The notes beneath the pieces were generated by a model, which worked only from the letters and a program-made list of their open reading frames with translations, was not told the DNA's origin and did no database searches. Source: Arthrobacter psychrolactophilus (lineage in GTDB: Bacteria; Actinomycetota; Actinomycetes; Actinomycetales; Micrococcaceae). Taken from it: DNA of 64,000 bases. A program made the translations under genes and the position numbers. The DNA lies in contig NZ_QJVC01000002.1 in NCBI RefSeq assembly GCF_003219795.1, forward strand, positions 1 through 64,000, read 5' to 3'. This document shows, one piece after another, positions 24,345 to 34,165 of this stretch (the first letter of the stretch is position 1; each line of letters starts with the position of its first letter).

Positions 24345-25051
24345 GTGCTGTGAGCCAGCACCTGACACGGCCAAAGCGGCGCCGGTGGGTCGGGCCAGGA
24401 TTTGAAACCTTTGGGAGCATGTTCGCGTTCGTATACACGTTCCTCGCCGGAAACGTGTTGCTCGCTCTGGCCAATGCCCCGCTCGTTTTCTGTCTAGCCT
24501 TGGTGGCGGATCCTGCAACGGCTTGGCCGTTCTTCCTAATCCTCTCGGTCACGATTGCCCCGTCGCTCGCCGGTATCTTCGACTCCTTCCGTGCATTGAA
24601 TGACGATGCCGGAACGGTCAAGCCAGTGGCTGCGTTCCTCAAGGGATACAAGCGCTGCTTCAAGCGAACCGCACTGCTCGGCGTGCTCGCCGTCGCGGTG
24701 CTGCTGTTCCTCGGTTTGGATTTGGTAGCCGTTCAGACAATGCCGGGGGCTGCAGTTCTCGTCCCGTTGATCGTTATGGTTGCCGCAGTCTCGGTGAGCC
24801 TGACGGTGACGACGATTGTCGGCGTTGTAAACCTTCCTGACACCGGCCTCAAGAGCATCCTGAAGGCCGCCCTGTATCTGGTAGTTCAGCGGTGGTATCT
24901 CAGCCTTGGCATGTTCCTTCTGCTGGGAATCATCGTATCGGCCGCGGTGTTGCAACCAATTCTCGGCGTCGCCCTAGCGCCGGCGCCGCTGCTGTTCGTC
25001 ATCTGGAGCAACGCCTCATACGCTTTCCATGCAGCCTTGCGGTCCCAATAG
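24341..25051 (+). CDS. YesL-like (DUF624) integral membrane protein
   Basis: 236 residues from the ATG at 24341, which overlaps the permease stop (ATGA). About five hydrophobic helices are present. The segment FGSMFAFVYTFLAGNVLLAL, then the paired NAPLVF and the FDSFRAL loop, fit the YesL/DUF624 family, which commonly accompanies carbohydrate ABC importers and uronate utilisation genes. The function is unproven; a role in transporter assembly is often supposed. Last gene of the operon. Confidence 0.8.
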   Translation: MSAVSQHLTRPKRRRWVGPGFETFGSMFAFVYTFLAGNVLLALANAPLVFCLALVADPATAWPFFLILSVTIAPSLAGIFDSFRALNDDAGTVKPVAAFLKGYKRCFKRTALLGVLAVAVLLFLGLDLVAVQTMPGAAVLVPLIVMVAAVSVSLTVTTIVGVVNLPDTGLKSILKAALYLVVQRWYLSLGMFLLLGIIVSAAVLQPILGVALAPAPLLFVIWSNASYAFHAALRSQ

Positions 25052-25925
25052 ATCTTCCGAAAAGGAATCTTTGCCAGGAACCAATTTTAGGGACCGTCGC
25101 CGGAAGAGTTCGCCATCACAGCCAATTCATCTTCTGGCTCTGGCTCTCGAGTCCGTCGGGACATGAAAGTCGATCTTTTGGGCCTCCACCAGGATTCTCA
25201 TTTTCGGTGAACTATTGTCCATGGTGTTGATTTTGCAACACGACGGAAGCAGTGCAGTAATAGGCGATCGCTCTCATTTTGCAGGGACCTGCCATCGTGT
25301 TTCTCCGGATGCGCCCATGCCGTTGATGAAATTCAAGAAGACACCACGGAATAGTTCACATGGAGCAAGGGATTGAAGGCGAGGCTCGCCCTTTGCGCGT
25401 CGTCCATGGCTGCTCCGCTATTGTGCACTGTGCTCCGCGCAACACGACAAATTCCCGGGTGAGGTAGACAATGCCGTGCACCGACCGCTGCTCGTGGGTG
25501 CCACGATAGCTTCGGGTATCGCGGTGACACAGCGGAAAACACTGTAGTCGGGACCACTGTTGAGCGAAAGCGGTTTGGGTGCGCTTAGCGATTCCAAGGC
25601 CAAATACCTTCGCGCAGAAATAGCGACGGCGCCAGGCACCCACACTTTTCGAATGCCACCTCGGCCCTTGATACATGGGCATGACCTAAGTGTCAAGGGC
25701 CGTGCCGGGCGGTAGTACTCACTGCCTGGCAGTGCCCGACTGATGGTAATACTGCTCTGATCTGCATTAGTCAGGCAGGACGTGGCACCTAGAAGTGAGC
25801 AGGACAGCCACAATGAATCTGGATTGACTCGTGGTGCCAAAACCGAATTTGGGGAATCCAGATAGTTCTGCCTTAATTGTCCGAGACTCTTGCTCGAATG
25901 AAGAATTCCGTAAACTTCAGCAAAT
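25052..25925. other. Long intergenic stretch without a recognisable gene
   Basis: 874 bp between the YesL-like gene and the surface-polysaccharide locus. Short reading frames occur on both strands, but none shows a familiar domain or steady codon bias. The only structure noticed is the 15-nt palindrome CACTGCCTGGCAGTG at 25720-25734. It is probably degraded sequence at the locus boundary. Confidence 0.5.
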
Positions 25926-26837
25926 CTAGCGCGACATCAAATCATCGACCCACACGTCCACATCCACTACTGATGGATTCTTTCTAAGGCGCAGCTCGTC
26001 TGGCCCCGAACCCACCCAGCTGCTTGCTACCTTCACATTCCGCAGCACCGACTCCAAGACCTCAGTGGGGACGGGTTTATGCCCTACGCCGTAGTCATCA
26101 AGAAGGAGCCATAACGTACCGCTGCCACGTCGCGCGTCAATAAAGGGGCGCATGTTTTTTGTAAGGAAGAATGCATCCTTTACGTTCTGGAGGTAGACGA
26201 TGTCGTTGACGTGTCCCTTGGCATAATCTGCTTGCAATTGCATGACCATGTTGTCACGCATGACTCGCACCGCAGGAGTAGTTCCGACTGCATTGAAACA
26301 GTGCTTGAGATACGGCGCAAGGTTAGGATTTGGGGATTGGCTGAGATCTATCCTGGGATTTGCCACAACTGTGATTGCATTCTCTACGGTTCGGCTAAAT
26401 AGGAGGGCCGCAAATCCCCCGCCCGAAGCGCCAAAGAAGATCGGCCGGGAAAAATGGTGTGACCGTACAACATGTGAGAGAACATGAGGAAGATCTTCCA
26501 TCAGAGGCTGTCTCCTATTGCCCATGAACCATGTAAGACGGAGGCTCTCATCCATACCCAGTGATGGATCGGAAATTGATAGCAGATTCATGTTAAGTCG
26601 CTCCGCAAGGCGTTGGCCCGAGAAAACCGGCAACGTTTGCATATTGTTGCTCAGCGCCGAATGGAACATGATTAGCGTGCTGCGGGACCCTATGTTCACG
26701 TTCAATAGATCCAGTGGCAGTCCCTTATAGGAGATGGTGGAGATTCCCTCGTGGACATCCGCAGCAAGAAACTCATCGATGCTCGCATACGTGTGGATGT
26801 CAAAGGCATTGAATCTACTCAAATTCCTCTTGGCCAT
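25926..26837 (-). CDS. Alpha/beta hydrolase-fold protein of the surface-polysaccharide locus
   Basis: 303 residues. The nucleophile elbow is visible as FFGASGGGFAALLFS (Ser near residue 145) after a central hydrophobic strand. A His in DDYGVGHKPVP near residue 255 may complete the triad. There is no signal peptide or membrane segment. It could be an esterase or acyltransferase acting on polysaccharide precursors; this is inference. It lies 59 bp downstream of the SGNH hydrolase gene in the same direction and ends the minus-strand operon that begins at 34165. Confidence 0.7.
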   Translation of the reverse strand: MAKRNLSRFNAFDIHTYASIDEFLAADVHEGISTISYKGLPLDLLNVNIGSRSTLIMFHSALSNNMQTLPVFSGQRLAERLNMNLLSISDPSLGMDESLRLTWFMGNRRQPLMEDLPHVLSHVVRSHHFSRPIFFGASGGGFAALLFSRTVENAITVVANPRIDLSQSPNPNLAPYLKHCFNAVGTTPAVRVMRDNMVMQLQADYAKGHVNDIVYLQNVKDAFFLTKNMRPFIDARRGSGTLWLLLDDYGVGHKPVPTEVLESVLRNVKVASSWVGSGPDELRLRKNPSVVDVDVWVDDLMSR

Positions 26838-26896
26838 TAGATACCTAGTACTCTTTTTGTTCGCGTGGGAAAGTTTCTACATCGTGCCAGATTCGG

Positions 26897-27757
26897 TTAC
26901 GACAAATGTTTGGCCAGCTCAGGTGAGACGAACTCGGCAAACTTTTCGTGACCGGTGCTGTTCAGATGCAGTTCGTCGTAGAAGTAGCTCGCATCGCCGG
27001 CAAGGGCAATCTCACCGTCAATAAGCGGCAGGTTGTTTTCCCGTGAAAAGTTCCTCACTTCCGCACAAAACGCTCGCCGACGTTGTAGACCCAATTCATA
27101 GTTTTCTCGACTTCGTCGGTAGAGCCTCCTTAGAGGAGCGTCGGAAGCAAAATCAGCCACCCTGAATGGCGCCGTACCCAAAATGAGATTCAGCTGCAGA
27201 GCCTTTGACGCTGCAGCAAGGAGGGTCAAGACGGAGCTAAAGGCTTCGATCTCATGAACCAGCTGCGGATTTCCTACCCCGGAGGCCGGAAGCAGTGCGG
27301 CTCCTCGTTGGCTTCCGTTCCAGTATGAGCCGTCCTTGTACAGGTTGTCTCTATCGCTATGCGGAGCGAAAAAAACGATCGTTGATCCTGGGCCAACGGT
27401 TGGATACACCTTGTTGATCAATGAATTCAGCAACTGAAGTGAGGTTGATCCAGAGTACCCAGCATTGAGGAAACGGTACTTTTCGCTGTCCTCATTAAGG
27501 TTCCGTTCCACCTGAGAAACGAACCTCAGCTCCTCCGCGGAATACATCGATTCAACGAAGGAATCACCCATAATAACGATTGGTTGTAGATGGCTACCCC
27601 CTTCAAAGCCTGTCTTCATAAACCCCTGATCATCTACACGGCAAATGTAGGGTTCAACAACCAGCGAAGAATCCGAACATTCAATTTGCTCTTCCGAGGG
27701 TGTATGAAATCTCTCTGTTGATGGTGGGAGCTCTTTTAATCTGATGTATCTCTTCAT
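26897..27757 (-). CDS. SGNH/GDSL-family hydrolase
   Basis: 286 residues. Block I is IVIMGDSFVESM with the catalytic Ser, block II is FLNAGYSGS, and block V is DELHLNSTGHEKF with the Asp-x-x-His pair. These enzymes usually remove or transfer O-acetyl groups on glycans. No signal peptide is evident, so it probably works on the cytosolic side or on lipid-linked intermediates. GAAAGAAGA lies upstream of the ATG. Flanked by a large glycosyltransferase and an alpha/beta hydrolase in one operon. Confidence 0.85.
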   Translation of the reverse strand: MKRYIRLKELPPSTERFHTPSEEQIECSDSSLVVEPYICRVDDQGFMKTGFEGGSHLQPIVIMGDSFVESMYSAEELRFVSQVERNLNEDSEKYRFLNAGYSGSTSLQLLNSLINKVYPTVGPGSTIVFFAPHSDRDNLYKDGSYWNGSQRGAALLPASGVGNPQLVHEIEAFSSVLTLLAAASKALQLNLILGTAPFRVADFASDAPLRRLYRRSRENYELGLQRRRAFCAEVRNFSRENNLPLIDGEIALAGDASYFYDELHLNSTGHEKFAEFVSPELAKHLS

Positions 27758-27838
27758 GCGTTCTTCTTTCCACCGTGAACTCAGGACCCTTTCGGATCCC
27801 GTAAAAACCAGATCCGAACCCGGAGTGCAAGCTGTCAG

Positions 27839-30037
27839 TTATAGGATTTCCTCGAGCCAGCTGGCAGCTACAGTCGACGCTTCAAACTTTGCACTATAGC
27901 TGCGTGCCGCGGTGGCTTCTGCTTCAAAGAGAGCCGGGTTGCTCGCCAATCCATGGACGAAGTCGACTCCCGCGGCCGAGTCTGAAACCTTCCACCGTGA
28001 TCCAAAAATTCCTTCAACTCCTGGGCGAGGCCAAAATACTGGCACGGATCCACTGGCCATGCCCTCGGCTGGCGCCAGGTGAAAACTCTCATCCGAACTC
28101 GGGGAGAGCATGAATCCGATTTTCCTCATCCATGAGCCCATATCTGCCCCGAACGGCTCAAAAACAACAGCCTTTCGGAGCCTTTCATCGGCCCCGATAT
28201 CGGCAAATATCTGACGGTAGGCCATTTGTTGTGTGGGCTTGTTCCATTCGTAGGAGTACTCCCAAGGCATGCGTCCACGCACGTGAAGCGTGTACCGCTC
28301 ATCCTTCTCCAAAAGCCCTGCCAGTAAGTCGACTGCGCGATCTAGGCGCTTACGTACGGGAACAATTCCAACAATTCCCAGCCGGAATTCGCTGCCACTG
28401 AGCTTCGGACGGAACAAGTCAATGCCCTCCACCGCGTTCGGGATGACTCGAATATTTGCCTCTTCCCATCCTGGAGTAGCCCGCACACGCTCTTCGTAGA
28501 GCTCCGAGACGCACACAAGTGTGTCAATCTCAGCCACATCAATGTTGGGCAGCCACGGGCCTCGCAACTCGAACATGTGCAAGCGAACTATCAGCTTCTG
28601 CCTCCGCCGCTTGTTCTGCGAGTACCAGACGGCGTTCGGCCCAGCCCATTCGCAAATGATGACATCAGCCCATTCAAGCAACTCTCGAGACTGGGCTTCT
28701 TGGTGAGTGTGAAGTGTGGGCCAGCGATCAAATTTCAGCTCAATGTCATCCCGGGCGGAAAGAGCTGTGACTAGTTCGCCGGCGAATTTGAAGTCATGAC
28801 TGGCCAGGACCACGCGAGTTTTTCGTTTTCCCCGAGGGAAAAGTGAGTAGTCTGCTTCTGCGGCGCGGAAGTAGGATTCAAGTCGCTGCGCCGAGGCAGA
28901 AATTGAGAAGGACGTTACAGCCTCTCTCACTCGATAACGAAGTTCCTGCTTGACAGTTCCCAAAGACTCAATGACTTTCAGTACCAAGTCTGTGTCGTCA
29001 TCATCCAGGAAAAGTGGGTAGTCAGCTCCAAATATCGCTTCATGCGCCGCCGTCCTGTTAATCAGTGGTGGCACCCCCATAGCCGCGGACTCGAGCACTT
29101 TCGTAGAGATCTCGAAACTGTCGTCCATTTTCCTACTGCGCCAGCTGAGGGAGATGTCATGTTCAGCCACCGTCCGGGCTGCTTCATCGCGGGGCATCCC
29201 GCCACGCCAATCGACTCCACCATTGTGTATGGCCGTCTCCATGTGAGCCGCCCAATGCTTATGCGCTGGATCATGCTGGAATTTGTCACCAATCATTGTC
29301 ACTGTGGCAGAAATCCCAGCATCGATGAGGGCGGCTGGCAAACCACACATTTCCAGGGTGCGCCACTCTTTGGCGAACTTCCCTGAGTACACAATCCGGG
29401 TTATTTCTTCATCAGATTCCCGAGGCATGAAGGCGTAGTACTCATCGGGAACCATAGGATTCAGGACAAGCGTCTTGCCGCAGGCTTCGGGGATAGCGGC
29501 CTCGATGTAGGACTGCGCATCTCGTGTCTGGGCGAAGACACGTTGGCACGCTCCAATGCCGGTGCGTAGTTTGTTAAGCCGCGCCGCCCCGATTTTTTCA
29601 ATCGGGTGAGGAATATCAGTCATGTAGATCCATGACTTGTGATTGAGCTGAACTGAGTTTGCCACATGAGCGCAAACCTTCGAGCCCCGGCAAATCACAA
29701 TGTCGTAAGGGTTGGCGCGGTCTATCTCCGCCAACCTTTGAGCTGCCGCCCTGGGGGCAAATTCCGGCGCATCGGATTCACTTCCATCGTGCTCTGGCTG
29801 AATGATCTCTACGTTTGGCAGTTCTTCAATTCGGCCCAAAAATCCATCTCTTGTGACACGTGCCTTCAGCAGCAGAGTCACCTGAGAATTCGTCGCCGCC
29901 AATGCCTCAGCCATAGATACCAGCCAGATAGCTGAACCATCGATGATGTTGAGGTTGACGTCTCCGTAGAGGAGAATCCGGCGTTCATGACCTCGTAGAG
30001 GATCAATAGCTGTCTCAGTTTTTTGATTCAAGAGCAT
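27839..30037 (-). CDS. Large glycosyltransferase with two GT-B (GT4-like) units
   Basis: 732 residues from the ATG at 30037, which overlaps the upstream stop as TAATG; the open frame extends 23 codons further without need. Residues about 20-370 form one GT-B unit (ILLYGDVNLNIIDGSAIWLV, VYSGKFAKEWRTLEMC, STKVLESAAMGVPPLINR). Residues about 400-730 form a second (VVLASHDFKFAGELVTALS, RLGIVGIVPVRKRLDRAVDL, MLSPSSDESFHLAPAEGMAS). Tandem GT4 modules can add two sugars in succession. It belongs to the wecC-containing operon. Confidence 0.85.
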   Translation of the reverse strand: MLLNQKTETAIDPLRGHERRILLYGDVNLNIIDGSAIWLVSMAEALAATNSQVTLLLKARVTRDGFLGRIEELPNVEIIQPEHDGSESDAPEFAPRAAAQRLAEIDRANPYDIVICRGSKVCAHVANSVQLNHKSWIYMTDIPHPIEKIGAARLNKLRTGIGACQRVFAQTRDAQSYIEAAIPEACGKTLVLNPMVPDEYYAFMPRESDEEITRIVYSGKFAKEWRTLEMCGLPAALIDAGISATVTMIGDKFQHDPAHKHWAAHMETAIHNGGVDWRGGMPRDEAARTVAEHDISLSWRSRKMDDSFEISTKVLESAAMGVPPLINRTAAHEAIFGADYPLFLDDDDTDLVLKVIESLGTVKQELRYRVREAVTSFSISASAQRLESYFRAAEADYSLFPRGKRKTRVVLASHDFKFAGELVTALSARDDIELKFDRWPTLHTHQEAQSRELLEWADVIICEWAGPNAVWYSQNKRRRQKLIVRLHMFELRGPWLPNIDVAEIDTLVCVSELYEERVRATPGWEEANIRVIPNAVEGIDLFRPKLSGSEFRLGIVGIVPVRKRLDRAVDLLAGLLEKDERYTLHVRGRMPWEYSYEWNKPTQQMAYRQIFADIGADERLRKAVVFEPFGADMGSWMRKIGFMLSPSSDESFHLAPAEGMASGSVPVFWPRPGVEGIFGSRWKVSDSAAGVDFVHGLASNPALFEAEATAARSYSAKFEASTVAASWLEEIL

Positions 30038-30921
30038 TACTTCTTCTCCCCTGCCACATACTCGTCTACTGCATTCACAAACCTCACGGAAAGCCCCTCG
30101 GTCCAAGTTACATCGGTGCTCTCAAATCCAAATACTCCAGTTGATCTCTTACGAAACTCATTAGTGTAGGGGCTGGGGACTGAATCTGTTGCGATAAACC
30201 ACACGGGATTTCCGGCGCTTGTTGCCGCTTCGATGGTGCTGCTGAGCTCAGCAAATAGGAGCGTCCCCGTCGCAGAATCGGCGCCATACCAGGGTCCACT
30301 CTCAAATGCTTTTTGATCGATGACAACCATCCCGGCACCGATCCTTGCAATTTGTTCGCGGGCAAAGCTCGGAGACAACTCCGTCACGTCATAAAGCCCC
30401 TCCAGAGCACGCCTCAGTCTGGGCGAAAGAACACCTGCAATCTTTGGAAGTGCGTTCCCCCGTCCACCTTGCCCCAAAAGTTCAAAGAGGACAGACTGGC
30501 GCACAGTAGATTCCGGGACGCTTGCAGCCGTTCTGCCAATCACGATGCCGGCGGAGGGTTCATGGGCCACCGCGGAGGAAATTGCCACCGGCGCCACATT
30601 ATTCGGCATGGCCACGCGCGTCGACTCGGATAGCCGCGTCATTTCAGCGCGCAGCGATCGGTTCAGTGTTTCAAATCGCGTATCGAGCTCCGCGCGACGA
30701 AATTTACGTGACTTCTCCGCTGTGGCGGTCTTCCATTCAAGCTGGATGACCCGCAATGTCAGGAGAGCCACCACTATAGCGATCACCAGGCTGCTGGCTG
30801 AGGAAAACAGTCTCGAGGACATGAAAATATACGCCACGGCGAGCGCCACACACACGGTCAATAGTGCGGCAACAACTTGAAACAGGCGACTCTTCTGCAG
30901 TAACCCCAATAAGTGCTTCAC
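30037..30921 (-). CDS. Membrane-anchored protein with coiled coil and unknown C-terminal domain
   Basis: 294 residues starting with GTG two bases after the wecC stop. Two adjacent hydrophobic helices span residues about 13-33 and 38-58. A charged helical stretch (about 62-100) probably forms a coiled coil. The C-terminal 140 residues are soluble (LFELLGQGGRGNALPKIAGV, VVIDQKAFESGPWYGA, VWFIATDSVPSPYTNEFRKR) and match no domain I know. It sits between wecC and the double glycosyltransferase, so it may scaffold or regulate polysaccharide assembly at the membrane. Confidence 0.75.
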   Translation of the reverse strand: MKHLLGLLQKSRLFQVVAALLTVCVALAVAYIFMSSRLFSSASSLVIAIVVALLTLRVIQLEWKTATAEKSRKFRRAELDTRFETLNRSLRAEMTRLSESTRVAMPNNVAPVAISSAVAHEPSAGIVIGRTAASVPESTVRQSVLFELLGQGGRGNALPKIAGVLSPRLRRALEGLYDVTELSPSFAREQIARIGAGMVVIDQKAFESGPWYGADSATGTLLFAELSSTIEAATSAGNPVWFIATDSVPSPYTNEFRKRSTGVFGFESTDVTWTEGLSVRFVNAVDEYVAGEKK

Positions 30922-30922
30922 G

Positions 30923-32212
30923 TTAGCTCGCCACCAATGACGCCTGGTTGGACCCCTTATTGACTCGCATGATGCCGCGAGTATCTACTACCGCGCGCTC
31001 ACCAAATACGGTTTGGTCAAGTGTCTTCACTTCGTCGTGATCCACCAAAATAGCCACCGCACCAGAGCGATCAATCGCCTCATCAATGCTTCGCAGATTG
31101 ACATTGCTAAATGCGTCAAAGGCATTGGGTAAGACATCCACGTGCGGCTCCGCAATGTTGAGCAAGCGATTCGGTAGACGTTCCGCTAGTTCCAAAGCAA
31201 TGGCAACGGCCGGCGACTCACGCAGGTCATCAATATTGGCCTTGAAGGCCAGACCGAGAAGCGCCACCTCTGAATTTGCTGGTAACGCTTCGATCTCAGC
31301 GATAACCTTGTCGACAACCCAACGTGGTTTCGCATCGTTGACCTCACGCGCCGTACGGATAAGTCGTGACTCCTCGGGAGCCCCAGCCACGATGAACCAC
31401 GGATCCACGGCGATGCAGTGTCCACCCACGCCAGGACCCGGCTGAAGAATGTTCACACGAGGGTGGTGGTTAGCTAGCTCAATCAATTCCCAAACGTTGA
31501 CACCAAATTTCTCGGAGATCACGGAAAGCTCATTGGCGAAGGCGATATTGACGTCGCGGAACGAGTTTTCCACCAGCTTGGCCAACTCAGCCGTCGCAGC
31601 GTCGGTAATAAGCAACTCCCCTTCACAGAAAACTGAATACAGATCGCGTGCCAGCTCAGCGGCTTCCGGTGAAACGCCGCCGATGATGCGGTCATTGCTG
31701 ACCATCTCATCCATGATCTTTCCAGGCAGTACACGTTCCGGGCAGTGCGCCACATGAATGACGGTTTTACCCTCGCCGGCGTGCAATGCGAGGTCGGGAC
31801 GCAGCTCGATCAAGAATTCACCCAGACGTTGGGAGGTTCCGGGAGGCGATGTCGACTCCAAAATGATCAATTCGCCACCCACCAGCTGAGGCGCAATCCC
31901 TTCAGCTGCAGCATGGATGTATTTCACGTCCACACTCTTATCTGCCATGAATGGGGTAGGAACCGCCACGATGTAGGCATCAGCTGCCGGCGTCGATGAC
32001 ATGGCGCTGAGAAAACCGTCAGCTACCGCTTTCTTGACTACTACGCTCAGCCCCGGCTCAACAAAGGGAACTTCACCGGCGTTCACAGCTGCGATGGTCT
32101 TGTCGTTGACATCCACTCCGCTAACGCGCAGACCCTTGCTGGCAAGGATGGCCGCGGTGGGTAGGCCAATGTAGCCGAGCCCGATCACTGCAACATGATT
32201 AATCGTATTCAT
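30923..32212 (-). CDS. wecC: UDP-N-acetyl-D-mannosamine dehydrogenase, copy 1
   Basis: 429 residues of the UDP-glucose/GDP-mannose dehydrogenase family. The NAD site is VAVIGLGYIGLPTAAILAS. The catalytic Cys lies in GPGVGGHCIAVDPWFIV, a version typical of WecC-type enzymes. It oxidises UDP-ManNAc to UDP-ManNAcA in two NAD-dependent steps, using the UDP-ManNAc made by WecB, whose gene is divergent at 34453. TAGGAG lies 9 nt before the ATG. A close paralogue is encoded at 44903-46192, also directly behind a CgeB/GT2-type transferase gene. Confidence 0.92.
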   Translation of the reverse strand: MNTINHVAVIGLGYIGLPTAAILASKGLRVSGVDVNDKTIAAVNAGEVPFVEPGLSVVVKKAVADGFLSAMSSTPAADAYIVAVPTPFMADKSVDVKYIHAAAEGIAPQLVGGELIILESTSPPGTSQRLGEFLIELRPDLALHAGEGKTVIHVAHCPERVLPGKIMDEMVSNDRIIGGVSPEAAELARDLYSVFCEGELLITDAATAELAKLVENSFRDVNIAFANELSVISEKFGVNVWELIELANHHPRVNILQPGPGVGGHCIAVDPWFIVAGAPEESRLIRTAREVNDAKPRWVVDKVIAEIEALPANSEVALLGLAFKANIDDLRESPAVAIALELAERLPNRLLNIAEPHVDVLPNAFDAFSNVNLRSIDEAIDRSGAVAILVDHDEVKTLDQTVFGERAVVDTRGIMRVNKGSNQASLVAS

Positions 32213-32224
32213 GGTTATGTGCTC

Positions 32225-34165
32225 CTAAAAGAAGATCTTGGATGTGTGGGTAGCCAGAGATAATCCGTCACTGTCCGCAGCCAGTGCCGCGTGTGGTTTA
32301 CCTGTCAGGCGGAGGTAGTTGAAGCGGTCGGCTGAATAGATGGTGCCACCGCTGTTGTGTAGGCGGTCAAGGAAATCCTGTTCCGGCTCCTGCACGTCGT
32401 TAGAAAAGGGCAGGAGCCTGAAACGCTCAATCTCTGCCGTGATGGTGGACCCGAGAACTTCGGTGGTCCAGTGGTGTTCGCTCTGGCGTGACTTCCATTT
32501 GCCTTGGCCAGTCTTTATCTTGAGCGAATAGTGCGCTCGTTTACCCACGACGTCTGCCTCTGAATATGCCAAGGCAAACAGCTGATCCTTGAGATAGTTT
32601 GGCCCGTAGTGGTCGTTGGCATCCATCAGCGCCACAATATTTCCGGCTGCTACCTCGATCGCCTTGTTGAGGCATTCAGCGCGGGAATCTCTTGAACCAG
32701 TTCCCAGAACTGCGATTGCCAACGATGGGAATCTCTGCCCAAGTCCCTCGATCTCATCGTGGTTCAGCTTAAAGCCGTGTGTCACCAGGACCAGTTCAAG
32801 CGCCACGCCGCGTTGTCCTCCCAGAGTTTCCATGACGTGCGGTATCTGTCCGCTGTCTTCAACAAGCACGACGGCGGATACTCGTCTGGGACTCGCTCCC
32901 CCAGCTAGGTGTGGGGCAACAGCTGAGAGGACGCTCTCGCAACGGTGTTGATATGTGTGTTCTGCCCAGATGCGGCGCTGTGCCAGGTGCAGTCCCTGCT
33001 CGCCAGCAAAAGGATCGCGGGTCAAGGTGATGACGGCTTCTGCGACGTCGTCCTCGGTTGCACAAATATGGATCTCGCCCAAGGCAAATAGCTGGCTGAG
33101 TGCCTTGCTCGGTGTGGAAATGACGTTGGTGCCAGAAGCCAAAATTTCGAACACTCGGCGCGCACACATGGTTGATGATTCCGTGATGGTATTGACGTTC
33201 ATCATGACCTTATAGGCCTTGTAGGCCGTCAGCATCTGTGAATAGTCAAGGCTGCCGACAACGTACGTGTTTAGTTCCTTCGGGAACTGGTATTTTTCGG
33301 CGCCCCCGAGTTGTCGCGAGAAGATCTCCAGGCCGTTCTCCATCAATGGTGAAAGCCTTGCCGCAGTTCCCAGAAGCAGGTCCATTTGCTCACGTCGTGA
33401 ATCATATTTCTCTGTGAAGTACATGCCACCAAAGGCAACGTCACGCTCATGCCATCCCGCTTCCGGACGCGCAGGGTTGTGGATTCTCGGCTGTGCTGCA
33501 AAAGGTAAGAGCCCGACCCTTTCATGGCCAAGGTCCCGAAGATAGTCCGGAATCCTGTCGGCATCCGTTGTATAGACGAAGTCAAAGAGACGGGCAGCAG
33601 CAAGGAAATCTCCGTAGTGCACGGGGTCTTCCTTGTTCCAGAAAACTGTAGGAATGCCCTTGCCAGCAAAGTGCGCCACGATGTCGGAAAGCTCAGAACC
33701 TTCATGGTTTTCACCGTCGAGCTTTCCGAACCACTCCTTCTTATAGCCTGACCATGCCGACTCCACGAAGAGGAGATTGAAATCCTCGGCTTCCACTTGG
33801 TGCCGCCAGGTTTTCCTGGACAGTGGAGTGCAGTTCCACTCGCTGCCAAATGCCAAGCCTGAAAAATCATCAAGGATAACGGCGGCCCTAACTTGAGGGT
33901 TCCGAGGCCCAAGATCCCGGTTGAGGACGGTTGAGGCAAATTCAAGGCGCCGTGCATTTCCCGACCCTGACCATGTGCCTGTGGCTCCCACGGCAGGTTC
34001 AGGGGCAGCTATTTGGCTTGACGAGTTCTTCGATTGTGCCCAGGAACGGACTTGACTGAGTCCACCTTTACGGAGGTGCCACAAGGCAGTTCGTACGGTT
34101 GGCACCACGTCCTTGCGGGTATCCGTTGCAAGGTTTGTTTGCTCACCCTGCGGAGGGTCTACCAT
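32225..34165 (-). CDS. Two-domain glycosyltransferase (CgeB/DUF3880-like plus GT2-like), copy 1
   Basis: 646 residues. Residues about 85-400 resemble CgeB-type GT-B proteins (VRAAVILDDFSGLAFGSEWN, IPTVFWNKEDPVHYGDFLAA, LLPFAAQPRIHNP, MCARRVFEILASGTNVISTP). Residues about 440-640 resemble a GT2 catalytic domain, with NIVALMDANDHYGPNYLKDQ and a modified acidic motif (DAND rather than DxD). AAGGA lies 6 nt before the ATG. It is the first gene of the minus-strand operon and is paralogous over its length to the protein at 46173-48074. Confidence 0.85.
   Translation of the reverse strand: MVDPPQGEQTNLATDTRKDVVPTVRTALWHLRKGGLSQVRSWAQSKNSSSQIAAPEPAVGATGTWSGSGNARRLEFASTVLNRDLGPRNPQVRAAVILDDFSGLAFGSEWNCTPLSRKTWRHQVEAEDFNLLFVESAWSGYKKEWFGKLDGENHEGSELSDIVAHFAGKGIPTVFWNKEDPVHYGDFLAAARLFDFVYTTDADRIPDYLRDLGHERVGLLPFAAQPRIHNPARPEAGWHERDVAFGGMYFTEKYDSRREQMDLLLGTAARLSPLMENGLEIFSRQLGGAEKYQFPKELNTYVVGSLDYSQMLTAYKAYKVMMNVNTITESSTMCARRVFEILASGTNVISTPSKALSQLFALGEIHICATEDDVAEAVITLTRDPFAGEQGLHLAQRRIWAEHTYQHRCESVLSAVAPHLAGGASPRRVSAVVLVEDSGQIPHVMETLGGQRGVALELVLVTHGFKLNHDEIEGLGQRFPSLAIAVLGTGSRDSRAECLNKAIEVAAGNIVALMDANDHYGPNYLKDQLFALAYSEADVVGKRAHYSLKIKTGQGKWKSRQSEHHWTTEVLGSTITAEIERFRLLPFSNDVQEPEQDFLDRLHNSGGTIYSADRFNYLRLTGKPHAALAADSDGLSLATHTSKIFF

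Noticed and set aside
25356-25840. Minus-strand frames in the empty region 25052-25925 as a possible transposase
   Set aside because: No catalytic motif or family pattern could be recognised in any frame.
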